64,000 bases of DNA, from positions 1 to 64,000 of the forward strand of contig CAVUEP010000008.1 in the NCBI GenBank assembly GCA_963740395.1, written 5' to 3'. The stretch is from CADEEN01 sp963740395 (lineage in GTDB: Bacteria > Pseudomonadota > Gammaproteobacteria > Burkholderiales > Burkholderiaceae_C). A model generated the notes under the pieces. The model made no database searches, had not been told where the DNA came from, and worked only from the letters and a program-made list of their open reading frames with translations. Position numbers and translations under genes: made by a program. This document shows positions 19,136 to 26,735 of this stretch, one piece after another; position 1 is the stretch's first letter; the number at the start of each line of letters is the position of its first letter.

Positions 19136-19171
19136 CGACGCCCGGACGGCCGTGAGGCTGCCCGGGCGTCG
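19136..19171. other. Inverted repeat downstream of the BON gene
   Basis: CGACGCCCGG and CCGGGCGTCG form a 10-bp perfect stem around a 16-base spacer. It lies between the DUF2238 start and the 3' end of the BON-domain gene on the minus strand. No T-tract follows, so it could be a processing or weak termination structure. The remaining bases of this 140-base gap show nothing else recognisable. Confidence 0.35.
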
Positions 19172-19199
19172 TGGCGGCGCTGCGCGCCGCGCCGATCGA

Positions 19200-19514
19200 T
19201 CAGCTGCGAACGATGATGTCGTTGCGCACGGCCACGACGCCCGAGGTGTCGCGGGCCAGGCGCTCTGCAATCAAGCGTTCTTCGTGGGTCTTCGCGAAGC
19301 CTGACAACTGCACGGTGCCCTTCATCGTCTCGACGGTGATCGACATCATGCTCACCGTCGTGTTCTCGGCGAACTTGGCCTTCACGCGCGTGGTCAGCGT
19401 GGCGTCGTCGACATAGGAGCCGACCGATTGCTGGTCGCGCATGACAGCGCAGCCGGTGGTGGTCAACAGGGCCAGCGCGGAAACGATGGCGACAAGGGCA
19501 TGACGTGTTTGCAT
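19200..19514 (-). CDS. BON-domain lipoprotein (OsmY/DolP-like)
   Basis: The protein is 104 aa from MQTRHALVAIV. A lipoprotein signal ends at LTTTGC (Cys about residue 22), and one BON domain follows (DDATLTTRVKAKFAENTTVS to GVVAVRNDIIVR). BON domains bind phospholipid or help maintain the outer membrane, and OsmY-type members are stress-induced. A start four codons upstream is possible, but the GGAG sits correctly for the internal ATG. It lies third in a minus-strand run of small envelope proteins. Confidence 0.85.
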   Translation of the reverse strand: MQTRHALVAIVSALALLTTTGCAVMRDQQSVGSYVDDATLTTRVKAKFAENTTVSMMSITVETMKGTVQLSGFAKTHEERLIAERLARDTSGVVAVRNDIIVRS

Positions 19515-19553
19515 GGAGTTCTCCAAGGGGTTGTTGAATCGACGGACGGGGGA

Positions 19554-19811
19554 TCAGGAATCTGTCGTGAAAGAGAGTTCGTTGTTGGTACGGGTGACGC
19601 TGGTCACGGCCTTGGCCAGTTGCGCCGCAAGTTCACGCGCCGCAGCGCCCGGCGCCGTGCCATGAACCATCTGTTCGACCTGGGTCTCGGTCTGGTCCAG
19701 GACCTGGCCGGCTGCGCGCGGCTCTTCCGCGCGGTTGCAGGCGACCAGCGCCGCGGCCGCGATCAGCGATGCCAGCAGCGGGGTGAGGGTGAGTGAGCGT
19801 GGGCTCAGCAA
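19554..19811 (-). CDS. Small putative lipoprotein, unrecognised
   Basis: The TTG at 19811 follows a good Shine-Dalgarno (TGGAGAA) and gives an 85-aa product. A hydrophobic signal runs from residue 7, with LVAC as lipobox, followed by a short helical domain (DQTETQVEQMVHGTAPGAAARELAAQLAKAVTSV). An ATG at 19862 would add 17 charged residues before the signal and looks less likely. No family was recognised. It is the middle of three small envelope genes on this strand. Confidence 0.55.
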   Translation of the reverse strand: MLSPRSLTLTPLLASLIAAAALVACNRAEEPRAAGQVLDQTETQVEQMVHGTAPGAAARELAAQLAKAVTSVTRTNNELSFTTDS

Positions 19812-19863
19812 GGATTTCTCCAGAGAGCGGGCCCGCGAAGGTGGCGGGCTTGGGGCGGTCATG

Positions 19864-20334
19864 TCAGACCTGGCGCACGACGCCGCCGTCGACATTGACG
19901 CGGGCGCCGATCGTCAGGGTTCCTGCCTGCGCCTGCTGAAAGGTCTTCACGCTGCCGTCGTCCAGGCGCACCGTGATGCGGTAGCCGCTGACGTCGCGGG
20001 CGCGGTCCTTCTCGACCTGGTGGCCGACGACGGCGCCGCCCACGGTACCGACCACGGTTGCGGCTTTCTTGCCGTTGCCGCCGCCGATCTGGTTGCCCAC
20101 CGCCGCGCCGAGCAGGCCGCCGACCACGGCGCCGACGCCGGATGTCTCGCCCTGCGTGATCACGGCTTCGATCTCCGTCACGGTGCCGCGGGTGGAGACC
20201 ACGACGGCCTTGCGTTCGCTGGCCGGTGCAGCCTTGGCGCCGCTGGCGACCGGGGCACCGTCCTGCGGCCCGCATGCAGCGAGCGCGAGTGCCGCGGCGA
20301 CGATGATCAGGGACGGATATTGAATGCGGGTCAT
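19864..20334 (-). CDS. Glycine-zipper 2TM outer-membrane lipoprotein (SlyB/Pcp-like)
   Basis: The 156-aa protein has a lipoprotein signal (LALAAC, Cys about residue 21). Its core is a glycine zipper (GVGAVVGGLLGAAVGNQIGGG then TVVGTVGGAVVGHQVE, about residues 67-105). A beta-rich tail follows (YRITVRLDDGSVKTFQQ) that resembles the SlyB/Pcp C-terminal domain. Such lipoproteins stabilise the outer membrane under stress. Two charged clusters before the zipper may be a linker. It heads the small-envelope-protein run. Confidence 0.85.
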   Translation of the reverse strand: MTRIQYPSLIIVAAALALAACGPQDGAPVASGAKAAPASERKAVVVSTRGTVTEIEAVITQGETSGVGAVVGGLLGAAVGNQIGGGNGKKAATVVGTVGGAVVGHQVEKDRARDVSGYRITVRLDDGSVKTFQQAQAGTLTIGARVNVDGGVVRQV

Positions 20335-20524
20335 GTGGTCACTCCTGGTTTTGCTGGGCCTGGGGACGCTCGAGGTGCAACTTGCACGCCGTCGCGCCGT
20401 CCAGGCGATGGAGTGAATCTAGGCTCTGCGGTCGCCGGTGTCCGTCGGCGGGCGGTACATCCGTGTGTAGGAGAACGCCGCGCGCAGTGACATTGCGGCG
20501 TCCGCAACTCCCGCTCCGGCTGCG

Positions 20525-20607
20525 ATGAACCCGATCGGCAGCCCCCGCTCGCCCCACGCCACCCGCGACACGCTGCTGGGCAGCGGTGAGCTGGGCAAGG
20601 AGGTGCT
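20525..20607 (+). pseudogene. Duplicated 5' end of purT (remnant)
   Basis: Starting at an ATG, 28 codons read MNPIGSPRSPHATR then LLGSGELGKEVL. This is nearly the N-terminus of the intact purT at 22648, and the DNA differs at about a dozen of 83 positions. Similarity stops abruptly at GAGGTGCT. The copy is 2.1 kb upstream of purT in the same orientation, with the lipoprotein gene between them. It looks like the footprint of a duplication or insertion at the purT start. Confidence 0.7.
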
Positions 20608-20710
20608 TCGTGCCCGACGGCACCGGGTACCTGTCCGACAAGATCCGCGCACGGCGGCCCGACCGCGCCGGGCAGATCACAACCTGCGCGTTCTGGGTTG
20701 CAAAGTGTTG

Positions 20711-20743
20711 ATAACGCTCGCATAACGCTCGGCCCCGTACAAA
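20711..20743 (+). promoter_or_regulatory. SARP-like direct-repeat promoter, site A
   Basis: ATAACGCTC occurs at 20711 and again at 20722, exactly 11 bp apart. It is followed 9 bases after the second heptamer by TACAAA (20738-20743), a -10-like element. The repeats occupy the place of a -35 box. The lipoprotein ATG (20785) lies 41 bases beyond. This is the archetype of the four related sites in the window. Confidence 0.7.
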
Positions 20744-20784
20744 GCGTTCAGCGGGCCGCACCGGTCCGGGTTCGGGAGTGCGTT

Positions 20785-22581
20785 ATGGGTCACTTGTGGA
20801 GTCGATGGCTGGTCGCCCTGGCGACCGTGGTGGGGTTGGCGGCCTGCGGCGGCGGTGGCGACGTGACCGAGGTCAGCATGACCATCGGCGCGGCCGGCGG
20901 CACGCTCAACGGCCCCGACGGCGTGCAACTGGTCGTGCCGCCGGGTGCGCTGGCGCAGGACACGGTGCTGAAGATCGCCCGCGTCGACAGCGGCGCCCCG
21001 GCACTGCCCGACGGCTACCAGGCATCGTCGCCGATCTACGAGTTCACCCCGCACGGCCAGGTCTTCCTGCTCCCCGTGACGGTGCGCATGCCGATGCAGG
21101 CCACGCCCGGTGCAGAAGTCGAGGATGCCTTCATGGCCAGCCCGAACGAACCCTGGCAGGCGATGCGCGCCACGGTCACCGGCGGCGTGGCCGGGTGGTC
21201 GCGGCTGACGCTGTCCTGGGGCATGGTCGGCTACTGCAGCCCGCCGGCCGGCGACCCGCTGGCCTGCATCCGTCCCGAGTCCGGCGCGTTGCTCACGGCC
21301 ACCCCTGCCGATGCGTTGATATCGGTCGGCATCTGGTCGACCGGCGCCCACTGGACCGTCAACAAGGCCTTCGCCCTCGACAGCCGTATCAAGATGCGCG
21401 CCGGCGCGGACTGCGTCAACGCCCAGTACCTGGTGCGACGCTCGAGCAGCCTCGCCAAGGACGCCGTGCTGCAGGACTGGACCCCGGTGACGATGAGCCC
21501 GCGGCCCGGCTTCCCGAAGTGGAACGAGGGCACGGTCAACTTCTCGACCACCATCGACAGCGACTGGAACGGCTGGCCGATCATCGGCGTCGCCGTCCGG
21601 TGCACGCGGCTGTACAACGGCCGCACGCTGACCAACACATGGTTCGACTACATGGTCGTCAACGTGCCGGCCGCACCGCCGCCGCCGCCGTCGCCGGTCA
21701 TCTCCAGCCAGCCGGCCGACCTCGAGGTGATGCTCGGCGACCCGGCCAGCTTCAACGTCGTGGCCACCGCCTCGGGCACGCTGACGATCGCCTGGGAGCG
21801 CAGCGACGACGGCGGCAGCACCTGGTCCCTCACCGGCGCCAGCGGCGCGACGCTGACACTGGCCAACACGCTCGCCGGCGACGACGGTGCCCGGTTCCGC
21901 GCCCAGGTCTGCAACGTGATCGCGCCGTCGCAGCGCTGCATCACTTCGGCGGCCGCCCGGCTGACGGTCACCTCCCCTTCGAGCGACATGGTGGCCTACG
22001 CCTGGGACTTCGACGGCGACGAGGTCGTCGGGCTCGGCGTCGAGCGCTCGCTGGAGGCGCTCTACGTCGAGGACCGGACCATCTGGGACGGCGAAGGCTT
22101 CAAGGGCCTGGGGCCGGCCGCCAACCGGTTCGCCGGCAACCTGCTGCGCATGCCGACCGGGAACACGCTGCAGCTTTCGCTGAGTCTGCCGCCGCACCAG
22201 GCGCTGTCGATCGAGTTCTTGCTGGCGGCCATCGACTCGCTGGAAGGCAGCGGTAGCTTCCCGGCGGGCGACGTGCTGCGCATCGAGGTCGACGGCGTCG
22301 TCGTGTTCCGCGAGTCGTTCGCCAACGCCATGCCGACGCAGATCCAGAGTTACGTGCCGCCGGCCGGCGGGGAACTGGCGCGGCGGGTCGACCTCGGCTT
22401 CACGCGCGGCGAGTTCTACCTCGACAGCGCCTACGACATGGCGCTCGAGCCGCGCCTCAAGCGCATTGCGCACACGCGGGACCGGGCGCTCATCACCTTC
22501 ACCTTCGAGGGCGAAGGCGCGCAGGGCCTGGCCGACGAGTCCTGGGGCATGGACAACCTGAAGGTGATCCTGCATCCCTGA
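20785..22581 (+). CDS. Large secreted lipoprotein with ZU5-like domain
   Basis: The 598-aa product starts MGHLWSRWLVAL and has a lipobox at VGLAAC (Cys about residue 21). Residues about 30-100 resemble a ZU5 domain (IGAAGGTLNGPDGVQLVVPPG, then FTPHGQVFLLPVTVRMP). A proline-rich linker (about 295) precedes an Ig-like segment (PADLEVMLGDPASFNVVATA, then DDGARFRAQVCNVIAPSQRC). The C-terminal third, with DFDGDE, is unrecognised and may be a lectin-like beta-sandwich. It is a single gene between a SARP-like promoter and a strong terminator. It is probably an outer-membrane-anchored surface protein of unknown function. Confidence 0.75.
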   Translation: MGHLWSRWLVALATVVGLAACGGGGDVTEVSMTIGAAGGTLNGPDGVQLVVPPGALAQDTVLKIARVDSGAPALPDGYQASSPIYEFTPHGQVFLLPVTVRMPMQATPGAEVEDAFMASPNEPWQAMRATVTGGVAGWSRLTLSWGMVGYCSPPAGDPLACIRPESGALLTATPADALISVGIWSTGAHWTVNKAFALDSRIKMRAGADCVNAQYLVRRSSSLAKDAVLQDWTPVTMSPRPGFPKWNEGTVNFSTTIDSDWNGWPIIGVAVRCTRLYNGRTLTNTWFDYMVVNVPAAPPPPPSPVISSQPADLEVMLGDPASFNVVATASGTLTIAWERSDDGGSTWSLTGASGATLTLANTLAGDDGARFRAQVCNVIAPSQRCITSAAARLTVTSPSSDMVAYAWDFDGDEVVGLGVERSLEALYVEDRTIWDGEGFKGLGPAANRFAGNLLRMPTGNTLQLSLSLPPHQALSIEFLLAAIDSLEGSGSFPAGDVLRIEVDGVVVFRESFANAMPTQIQSYVPPAGGELARRVDLGFTRGEFYLDSAYDMALEPRLKRIAHTRDRALITFTFEGEGAQGLADESWGMDNLKVILHP

Positions 22582-22599
22582 GCGCGCGGATCCAACGGG

Positions 22600-22634
22600 T
22601 GGGGAAGCGCCGACAATCGGTGCTTCCCCATTTT
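22600..22634 (+). terminator. Rho-independent terminator after the ZU5-like lipoprotein
   Basis: TGGGGAAGC...GCTTCCCCA forms a 9-bp stem extended inward by GCCGA/TCGGT (one G-T pair) around a CAA loop, followed by TTTT at 22631-22634. It lies 18 bases after the lipoprotein stop and ends only 13 bases before the purT ATG, so it would isolate purT or act in its leader. Confidence 0.7.
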
Positions 22635-22647
22635 CACGTTCCGGCCC

Positions 22648-23867
22648 ATGAAACCGATCGGCACCCCGCTGTCCCCCCACGCCACCCGCGTCATGCTGCT
22701 CGGCAGCGGCGAACTCGGCAAGGAGGTGCTGATCGCGCTGCAGCGCCTGGGTGTCGAGACGATCGCGGTCGACCGCTACGCCAACGCCCCCGGCCAGCAG
22801 GTCGCGCACCACGCGCGCACCATCACGATGAGCGACCCTGATGCGCTGCGCGCACTGATCCTGGCCGAGAAGCCCGACCTGGTGGTGCCCGAGATCGAGG
22901 CCATCGCCACCCCGGTGCTCGAGGCGCTGGAGGCCGAAGGCGTGGTGCGCGTGATCCCGACCGCGCGCGCGGCGCGGCTGACGATGGACCGCGAGGGCAT
23001 CCGCCGCCTGGCCGCCGAGACGCTGGCGCTGCCGACCAGCCCCTACCAGTTCTGCGATTCGCTGGCCGAGTTGCAGGCGGCCATCGATGCCGTGAGGCAG
23101 ATCGGCTACCCCTGCATCGTCAAGCCGGTGATGAGCAGCTCGGGCAAGGGCCAGAGCAAGATCGACGGCCCCGCGGATGTGAAGAAGGCCTGGGACTACG
23201 CGATGGCCGGCGGCCGCGTCAGCCGCGGCCGCGTGATCGTCGAGGGCTTCATCGACTTCGACTACGAGATCACGCTGCTGACCGTGCGCGCTGCTGTCAA
23301 AACCAGGCGCCGACGGCCGCGTCGAAACCCACTTCTGCGACCCGATCGGCCACGTCCAGGTCAGCGGCGACTATGTCGAGAGCTGGCAGCCGCACCCGAT
23401 GGCGCCCGCGGCGCTCGCAGCGCGCCCAGGACATCGCGCGCGCCGTGACCGACAACCTCGGCGGCCAGGGGCTGTTCGGCGTCGAGCTGTTCGTCAAGGG
23501 CGACGAGGTCTGGTTCAGCGAGGTCAGCCCGCGCCCGCACGACACCGGCATGGTGACCATGGCCACGCAGTGGCAGAACGAATTCGAGCTGCATGCCCGC
23601 GCCATCCTCGGCCTGCCGGTCGACACCACGCTGAAAAGCCCGGGCGCCAGCGCCGTGATCTACGGCGGCGTCGATGCGCAGGGCATCGTCTTCGACGGTG
23701 TGGCCGAGGCGCTGCGCGTGCCCGGCACCGAAGTGCGCCTGTTCGGCAAGCCCGAGAGTTTCGTCAAGCGGCGCATGGGCGTGGCCCTGGCGCGGCATAC
23801 CGATGTGGAAGAGGCGCGCCGCAATGCCAAACTCGCCGCCTCGAAAGTGAGACCCCATGCAAAGTGA
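22648..23867 (+). CDS. purT: Formate-dependent phosphoribosylglycinamide formyltransferase 2 (two apparent frameshifts)
   Basis: PurT makes formyl-GAR from GAR, formate and ATP in purine synthesis. The N-terminal GAR-binding domain (MLLGSGELGKEV, VVPEIEAIAT) and ATP-grasp domain (PCIVKPVMSSSGKGQS, VEGFIDFDYEITLLTVRA) are intact to about 23300. The remainder (ETHFCDPIGHVQVSGDYVESWQP; FGVELFVKGDEVWFSEVSPRPHDTG) appears in two further frames, with breaks near 23300 and 23412. Combined length of about 400 aa matches the family. The stop overlaps the start region of fhs, an enzyme that also consumes formate. Confidence 0.9.
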
Positions 23868-25534
23868 CATCGAGATCGCGCAGCACGCCACGCTGCGGCC
23901 CATCGTCGAGCTCGCGCGCGATCGCCTGCGTATTCCGGAAGACCAGCTCGAGCCCTATGGCCGCTACAAGGCCAAGATTTCGCTGGCGCACCTGGCCAGC
24001 CTGGGCGACAAGCCCGACGGCAAGCTGATCCTGATGAGTGGCATCAGCCCGACGCCGGCCGGCGAGGGCAAGACGACGACCACGGTCGGCCTGGTGGACG
24101 GGCTCAACCGCATCGGCAAGAACGCCATCGTCTGCCTGCGCGAGCCCTCGCTCGGCCCGGTGTTCGGCATGAAGGGCGGCGCGGCCGGCGGCGGCTATGC
24201 CCAGGTGGTGCCGATGGAAGACATCAACCTGCACTTCACCGGCGACTTCAACGCCATCGCGCTGGCGCACAACCTGCTGGCCGCGCTGATCGACAACTAC
24301 ATCCACCACGGCAACGAGCTGCGCATCGACCTGCGCCGCATCAGCTGGGGCCGCGTGATGGACATGAACGACCGCGCGCTGCGCGACATCACGGTCGGCC
24401 TGGGCGGCCCGGCCAACGGCTTCCCGCGCCAGGACGGTTTCGACATCGTCGTCGCCTCCGAAGTGATGGCCATCCTGTGCCTGGCCAAGGACCTGCCGGA
24501 CCTGAAGGCACGCCTGGGCCGCATCGTCATCGGCCTGTCGCGCGACCTCAAACCCATCACGGCCGCGCAGATGAAGGCCCATGGCGCGATGACGGCGCTG
24601 CTGCGCGACGCCATCAAGCCCAACCTGGTGCAGACGCTGGAGAACAACCCGGCGATCATCCACGGCGGGCCCGTTCGCCAACATCGCGCATGGCTGCAAT
24701 TCCGTCATCGCCACCCGCGCGGCGCTCAAGCTGGCCGACTTCGTGGTCACGGAAGCCGGTTTCGGCGCCGACCTCGGGGCCGAGAAGTTCATCGACATCA
24801 AGTGCCGCCAGTCGGGCCTCAAGCCCGACGTGCTGGTGCTGGTGGCCACGGTGCGCGCGCTCAAGTTCCACGGTGGCGTCGAGGTCAAGGCGCTGCAGAC
24901 CGAAGACCTGGCGGCGCTGGAGAAGGGCATCGCCAACCTCGAGCGCCATGTCAACAACGTGCGCAACCATTACGGCCTGCCCTGCGTGGTGGCGCTGAAC
25001 CATTTCGACCACGACACCGAGGCCGAGGTCGCGCTGCTGCAGCGCAAGCTCGCCCACCACGCGGTGCCGCTGGTGGTGTCACGCCATTGGGCCGAGGGTG
25101 GCGCCGGCGCCGAAGGGCTGGCGCGCGAGGTGCTGCGCGTGATCGAGACCACGCCAGCCGACATGCATTTCGTCTACGAGGACGGCGACACGCTGTGGCA
25201 GAAGGCCGAGGCCGTGGCCACCAAGATCTACGGCGCTGCCGGCATCAGCGCCGACACCAAGGTGCGCGCGCAGCTCGAGGGCTTGCAGGCGCAGGGCTAC
25301 GGCCACTATCCCGTCTGCATCGCCAAGACCCAGTATTCGTTCTCGACCGACCCGCTGGTGCGCGGCGCGCCCAGCGGCCATGTGCTCAACATCCGCGAAG
25401 TGCGCCTGGCCGCGGGTGCGGAATTCGTGGTCCTGGTCTGCGGCGAGATCCTGACCATGCCGGGCCTGCCCCGGGTGCCCTCGTCGGCGGCGATCGACGT
25501 CGACGACGAGGGGCGCATCGTCGGACTGTTCTGA
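23857..25534 (+). CDS. fhs: Formate-tetrahydrofolate ligase (one apparent frameshift)
   Basis: This enzyme joins formate to tetrahydrofolate with ATP to give 10-formyl-THF. The protein is about 559 aa, the usual size. Landmarks are the P-loop SPTPAGEGKTTTTVGL (about residue 65), EPSLGPVFGMKGGAAGGGYAQV, the conserved HFTGDFNAI, and after the break NIAHGCNSVIATRAALKLAD and VVTEAGFGADLG. One extra G near 24672 (in GGGCCCGTTCGCC) shifts the frame; both halves are otherwise perfect. It overlaps the end of purT by 11 bases, an arrangement consistent with shared use of formate. Confidence 0.93.
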
Positions 25535-25539
25535 GTCCG

Positions 25540-25572
25540 ATAACGCGGCGATAACGCCGCGACCTCTACAAA
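25540..25572 (+). promoter_or_regulatory. SARP-like direct-repeat promoter, site B
   Basis: ATAACGC at 25540 and 25551 (11 bp apart) is followed 9 bases later by TACAAA at 25567. The geometry is identical to site A. It begins 5 bases after the fhs stop and lies 95 bases upstream of a secreted-protein start. Confidence 0.7.
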
Positions 25573-25667
25573 CCAGTCCGGGCGGCGCGTTGCCGCATCG
25601 GGAGCCGGACGTTGCCGTAACTAGCGGTGCTGTCCAGGAAACCATTCTCAACGACCAGGAGATCGTG

Positions 25668-26627
25668 ATGCGCATGACCGAGACCGTACTGTGCTTGTCC
25701 GCCGCGTTGATGCTGAGTGGCGCACCCGTGTTGGCCGGCGAGAGCTTTGCCCCCGCTGACGCGAAGGCCACGCTTACCGTCGAGTACGTCTACGAGTCCA
25801 GCGGCGCGACCAAGAGTCCAGGTGCCGCCCATCGCTGGGAGCGCCGCCGCGTGACCCGCATTGCGGCCGACGTGGTCGCATTGCCGGCCGGGCCGCTGCC
25901 CTCGCTGCACGCAACGAGCGCGGCGCAGAGCGCGGACATGGAGCGCCGTGCCAAGGTCGGCGAGAAGCTGGCAGTGGACGCGGCGCCGGGTGCGGCCGTG
26001 GGCATGGCGGCCATGGAGCAGGCCATGAAGCGCTGCGGTGACGACGAGGATTGCGTCGTCAAGGCCATGATGAAGTCGGGTGCGCTGACCGACCCGCGCG
26101 TCAAGCAGGCGAGCACAGCGGCCGTGGCCGCCGGGCGGGAGCTGAAACCCATGGCCCCGCGCTACCAGAACTGGGCGGCCAAGGCGCAAAGCGGCAGCTA
26201 TGAGATCGCCGAAACCGAGCGCCGTGAATTCCTCGACCAGCAGTGTCCCGACTTGAAGTGCACAGCCGACACCGTCACGCGCGGCAAGGGCGCCGCGCCG
26301 GCGCCCAAGCAGGCCGGCATGCCAATCCATGGCACGGCATCGGTGGAAGTCGACATGACAGGCGCCACGATGGTCATGATCTTGCCGACGCCGCATGCGT
26401 CTTTGCCGGTGACGCGCGTCGTGACATCCAACCTTGTTGCGGGCAAGCCGGGTTCCCCGGTCGGCACCTTCGCGGAAGAAAGGCCCATCGCCGACGGCCT
26501 CAATTTCGAGAACCTGCGGCTGCAGGTGCCGCTCAAGGGTTCGTGGCGCAACCAGCGCGGCGAAGCCGTGATCGCGAGCACGGGGGGTGGCAAGCTGACT
26601 GCGCGTTGGCAGCTGGTGGCGAAATAG
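25668..26627 (+). CDS. Secreted protein of unknown function
   Basis: The protein is 319 aa from MRMTETVLCLSAALMLSG, with a signal peptide likely cut after PVLAG (about residue 23). CCAGGAG precedes the ATG. The mature part has a CGDDEDCV pair and a DQQCPDLKC pair of cysteines, probably disulfide-bonded in the periplasm. A C-terminal beta-rich domain includes ASVEVDMTGATMVMILP and LQVPLKGSW. No known family was recognised. It is the only gene between site B and the first large SARP-like regulator, 108 bases upstream of it. Confidence 0.7.
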   Translation: MRMTETVLCLSAALMLSGAPVLAGESFAPADAKATLTVEYVYESSGATKSPGAAHRWERRRVTRIAADVVALPAGPLPSLHATSAAQSADMERRAKVGEKLAVDAAPGAAVGMAAMEQAMKRCGDDEDCVVKAMMKSGALTDPRVKQASTAAVAAGRELKPMAPRYQNWAAKAQSGSYEIAETERREFLDQQCPDLKCTADTVTRGKGAAPAPKQAGMPIHGTASVEVDMTGATMVMILPTPHASLPVTRVVTSNLVAGKPGSPVGTFAEERPIADGLNFENLRLQVPLKGSWRNQRGEAVIASTGGGKLTARWQLVAK

Positions 26628-26695
26628 GTCGACCGCAGCCTTCCGTTGGCCCGCCCATGGTGGCAGCTGCCGGCGTGAACCGTCCGGCCCTCGGA

Positions 26696-26701
26696 TAGCA
26701 T
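26696..26701 (+). promoter_or_regulatory. Core promoter (-10 TAGCAT) of SARP-like regulator 1
   Basis: TAGCAT sits in the context CTCGG-A-TAGCAT-G-GCCGCG, exactly 40 bases before the ATG at 26736. The same block with the same spacing occurs before the second regulator (41188). The direct-repeat operator found before the secreted-protein genes is absent here. Confidence 0.45.
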
Positions 26702-26735
26702 GGCCGCGCCCGCCCGGGTAGAGCACGACCGCACC

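Larger units (their letters stand above)
20335..20784. other. Gene-poor stretch: purT remnant and SARP-like promoter
   Basis: No intact gene is visible. It should hold the minus-strand promoter for the envelope proteins (20335-20520, no clear motif seen). It also holds a copy of the purT 5' end (20525-20607), an open but unrecognised stretch up to about 20700, and a direct-repeat promoter (20711-20743) serving the downstream lipoprotein gene. Confidence 0.5.

Noticed and set aside
20738..20743. TACAAA read as an ordinary sigma-70 -10 with a normal -35
   Set aside because: No TTGACA-like hexamer exists at the proper distance at any of the sites. The conserved direct repeats occupy that position instead.
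20677..22812. Open frame of about 711 codons on the minus strand
   Set aside because: It is antisense to the ZU5-like lipoprotein. The plus-strand reading has a lipobox, an RBS-proximal start and recognisable domains.
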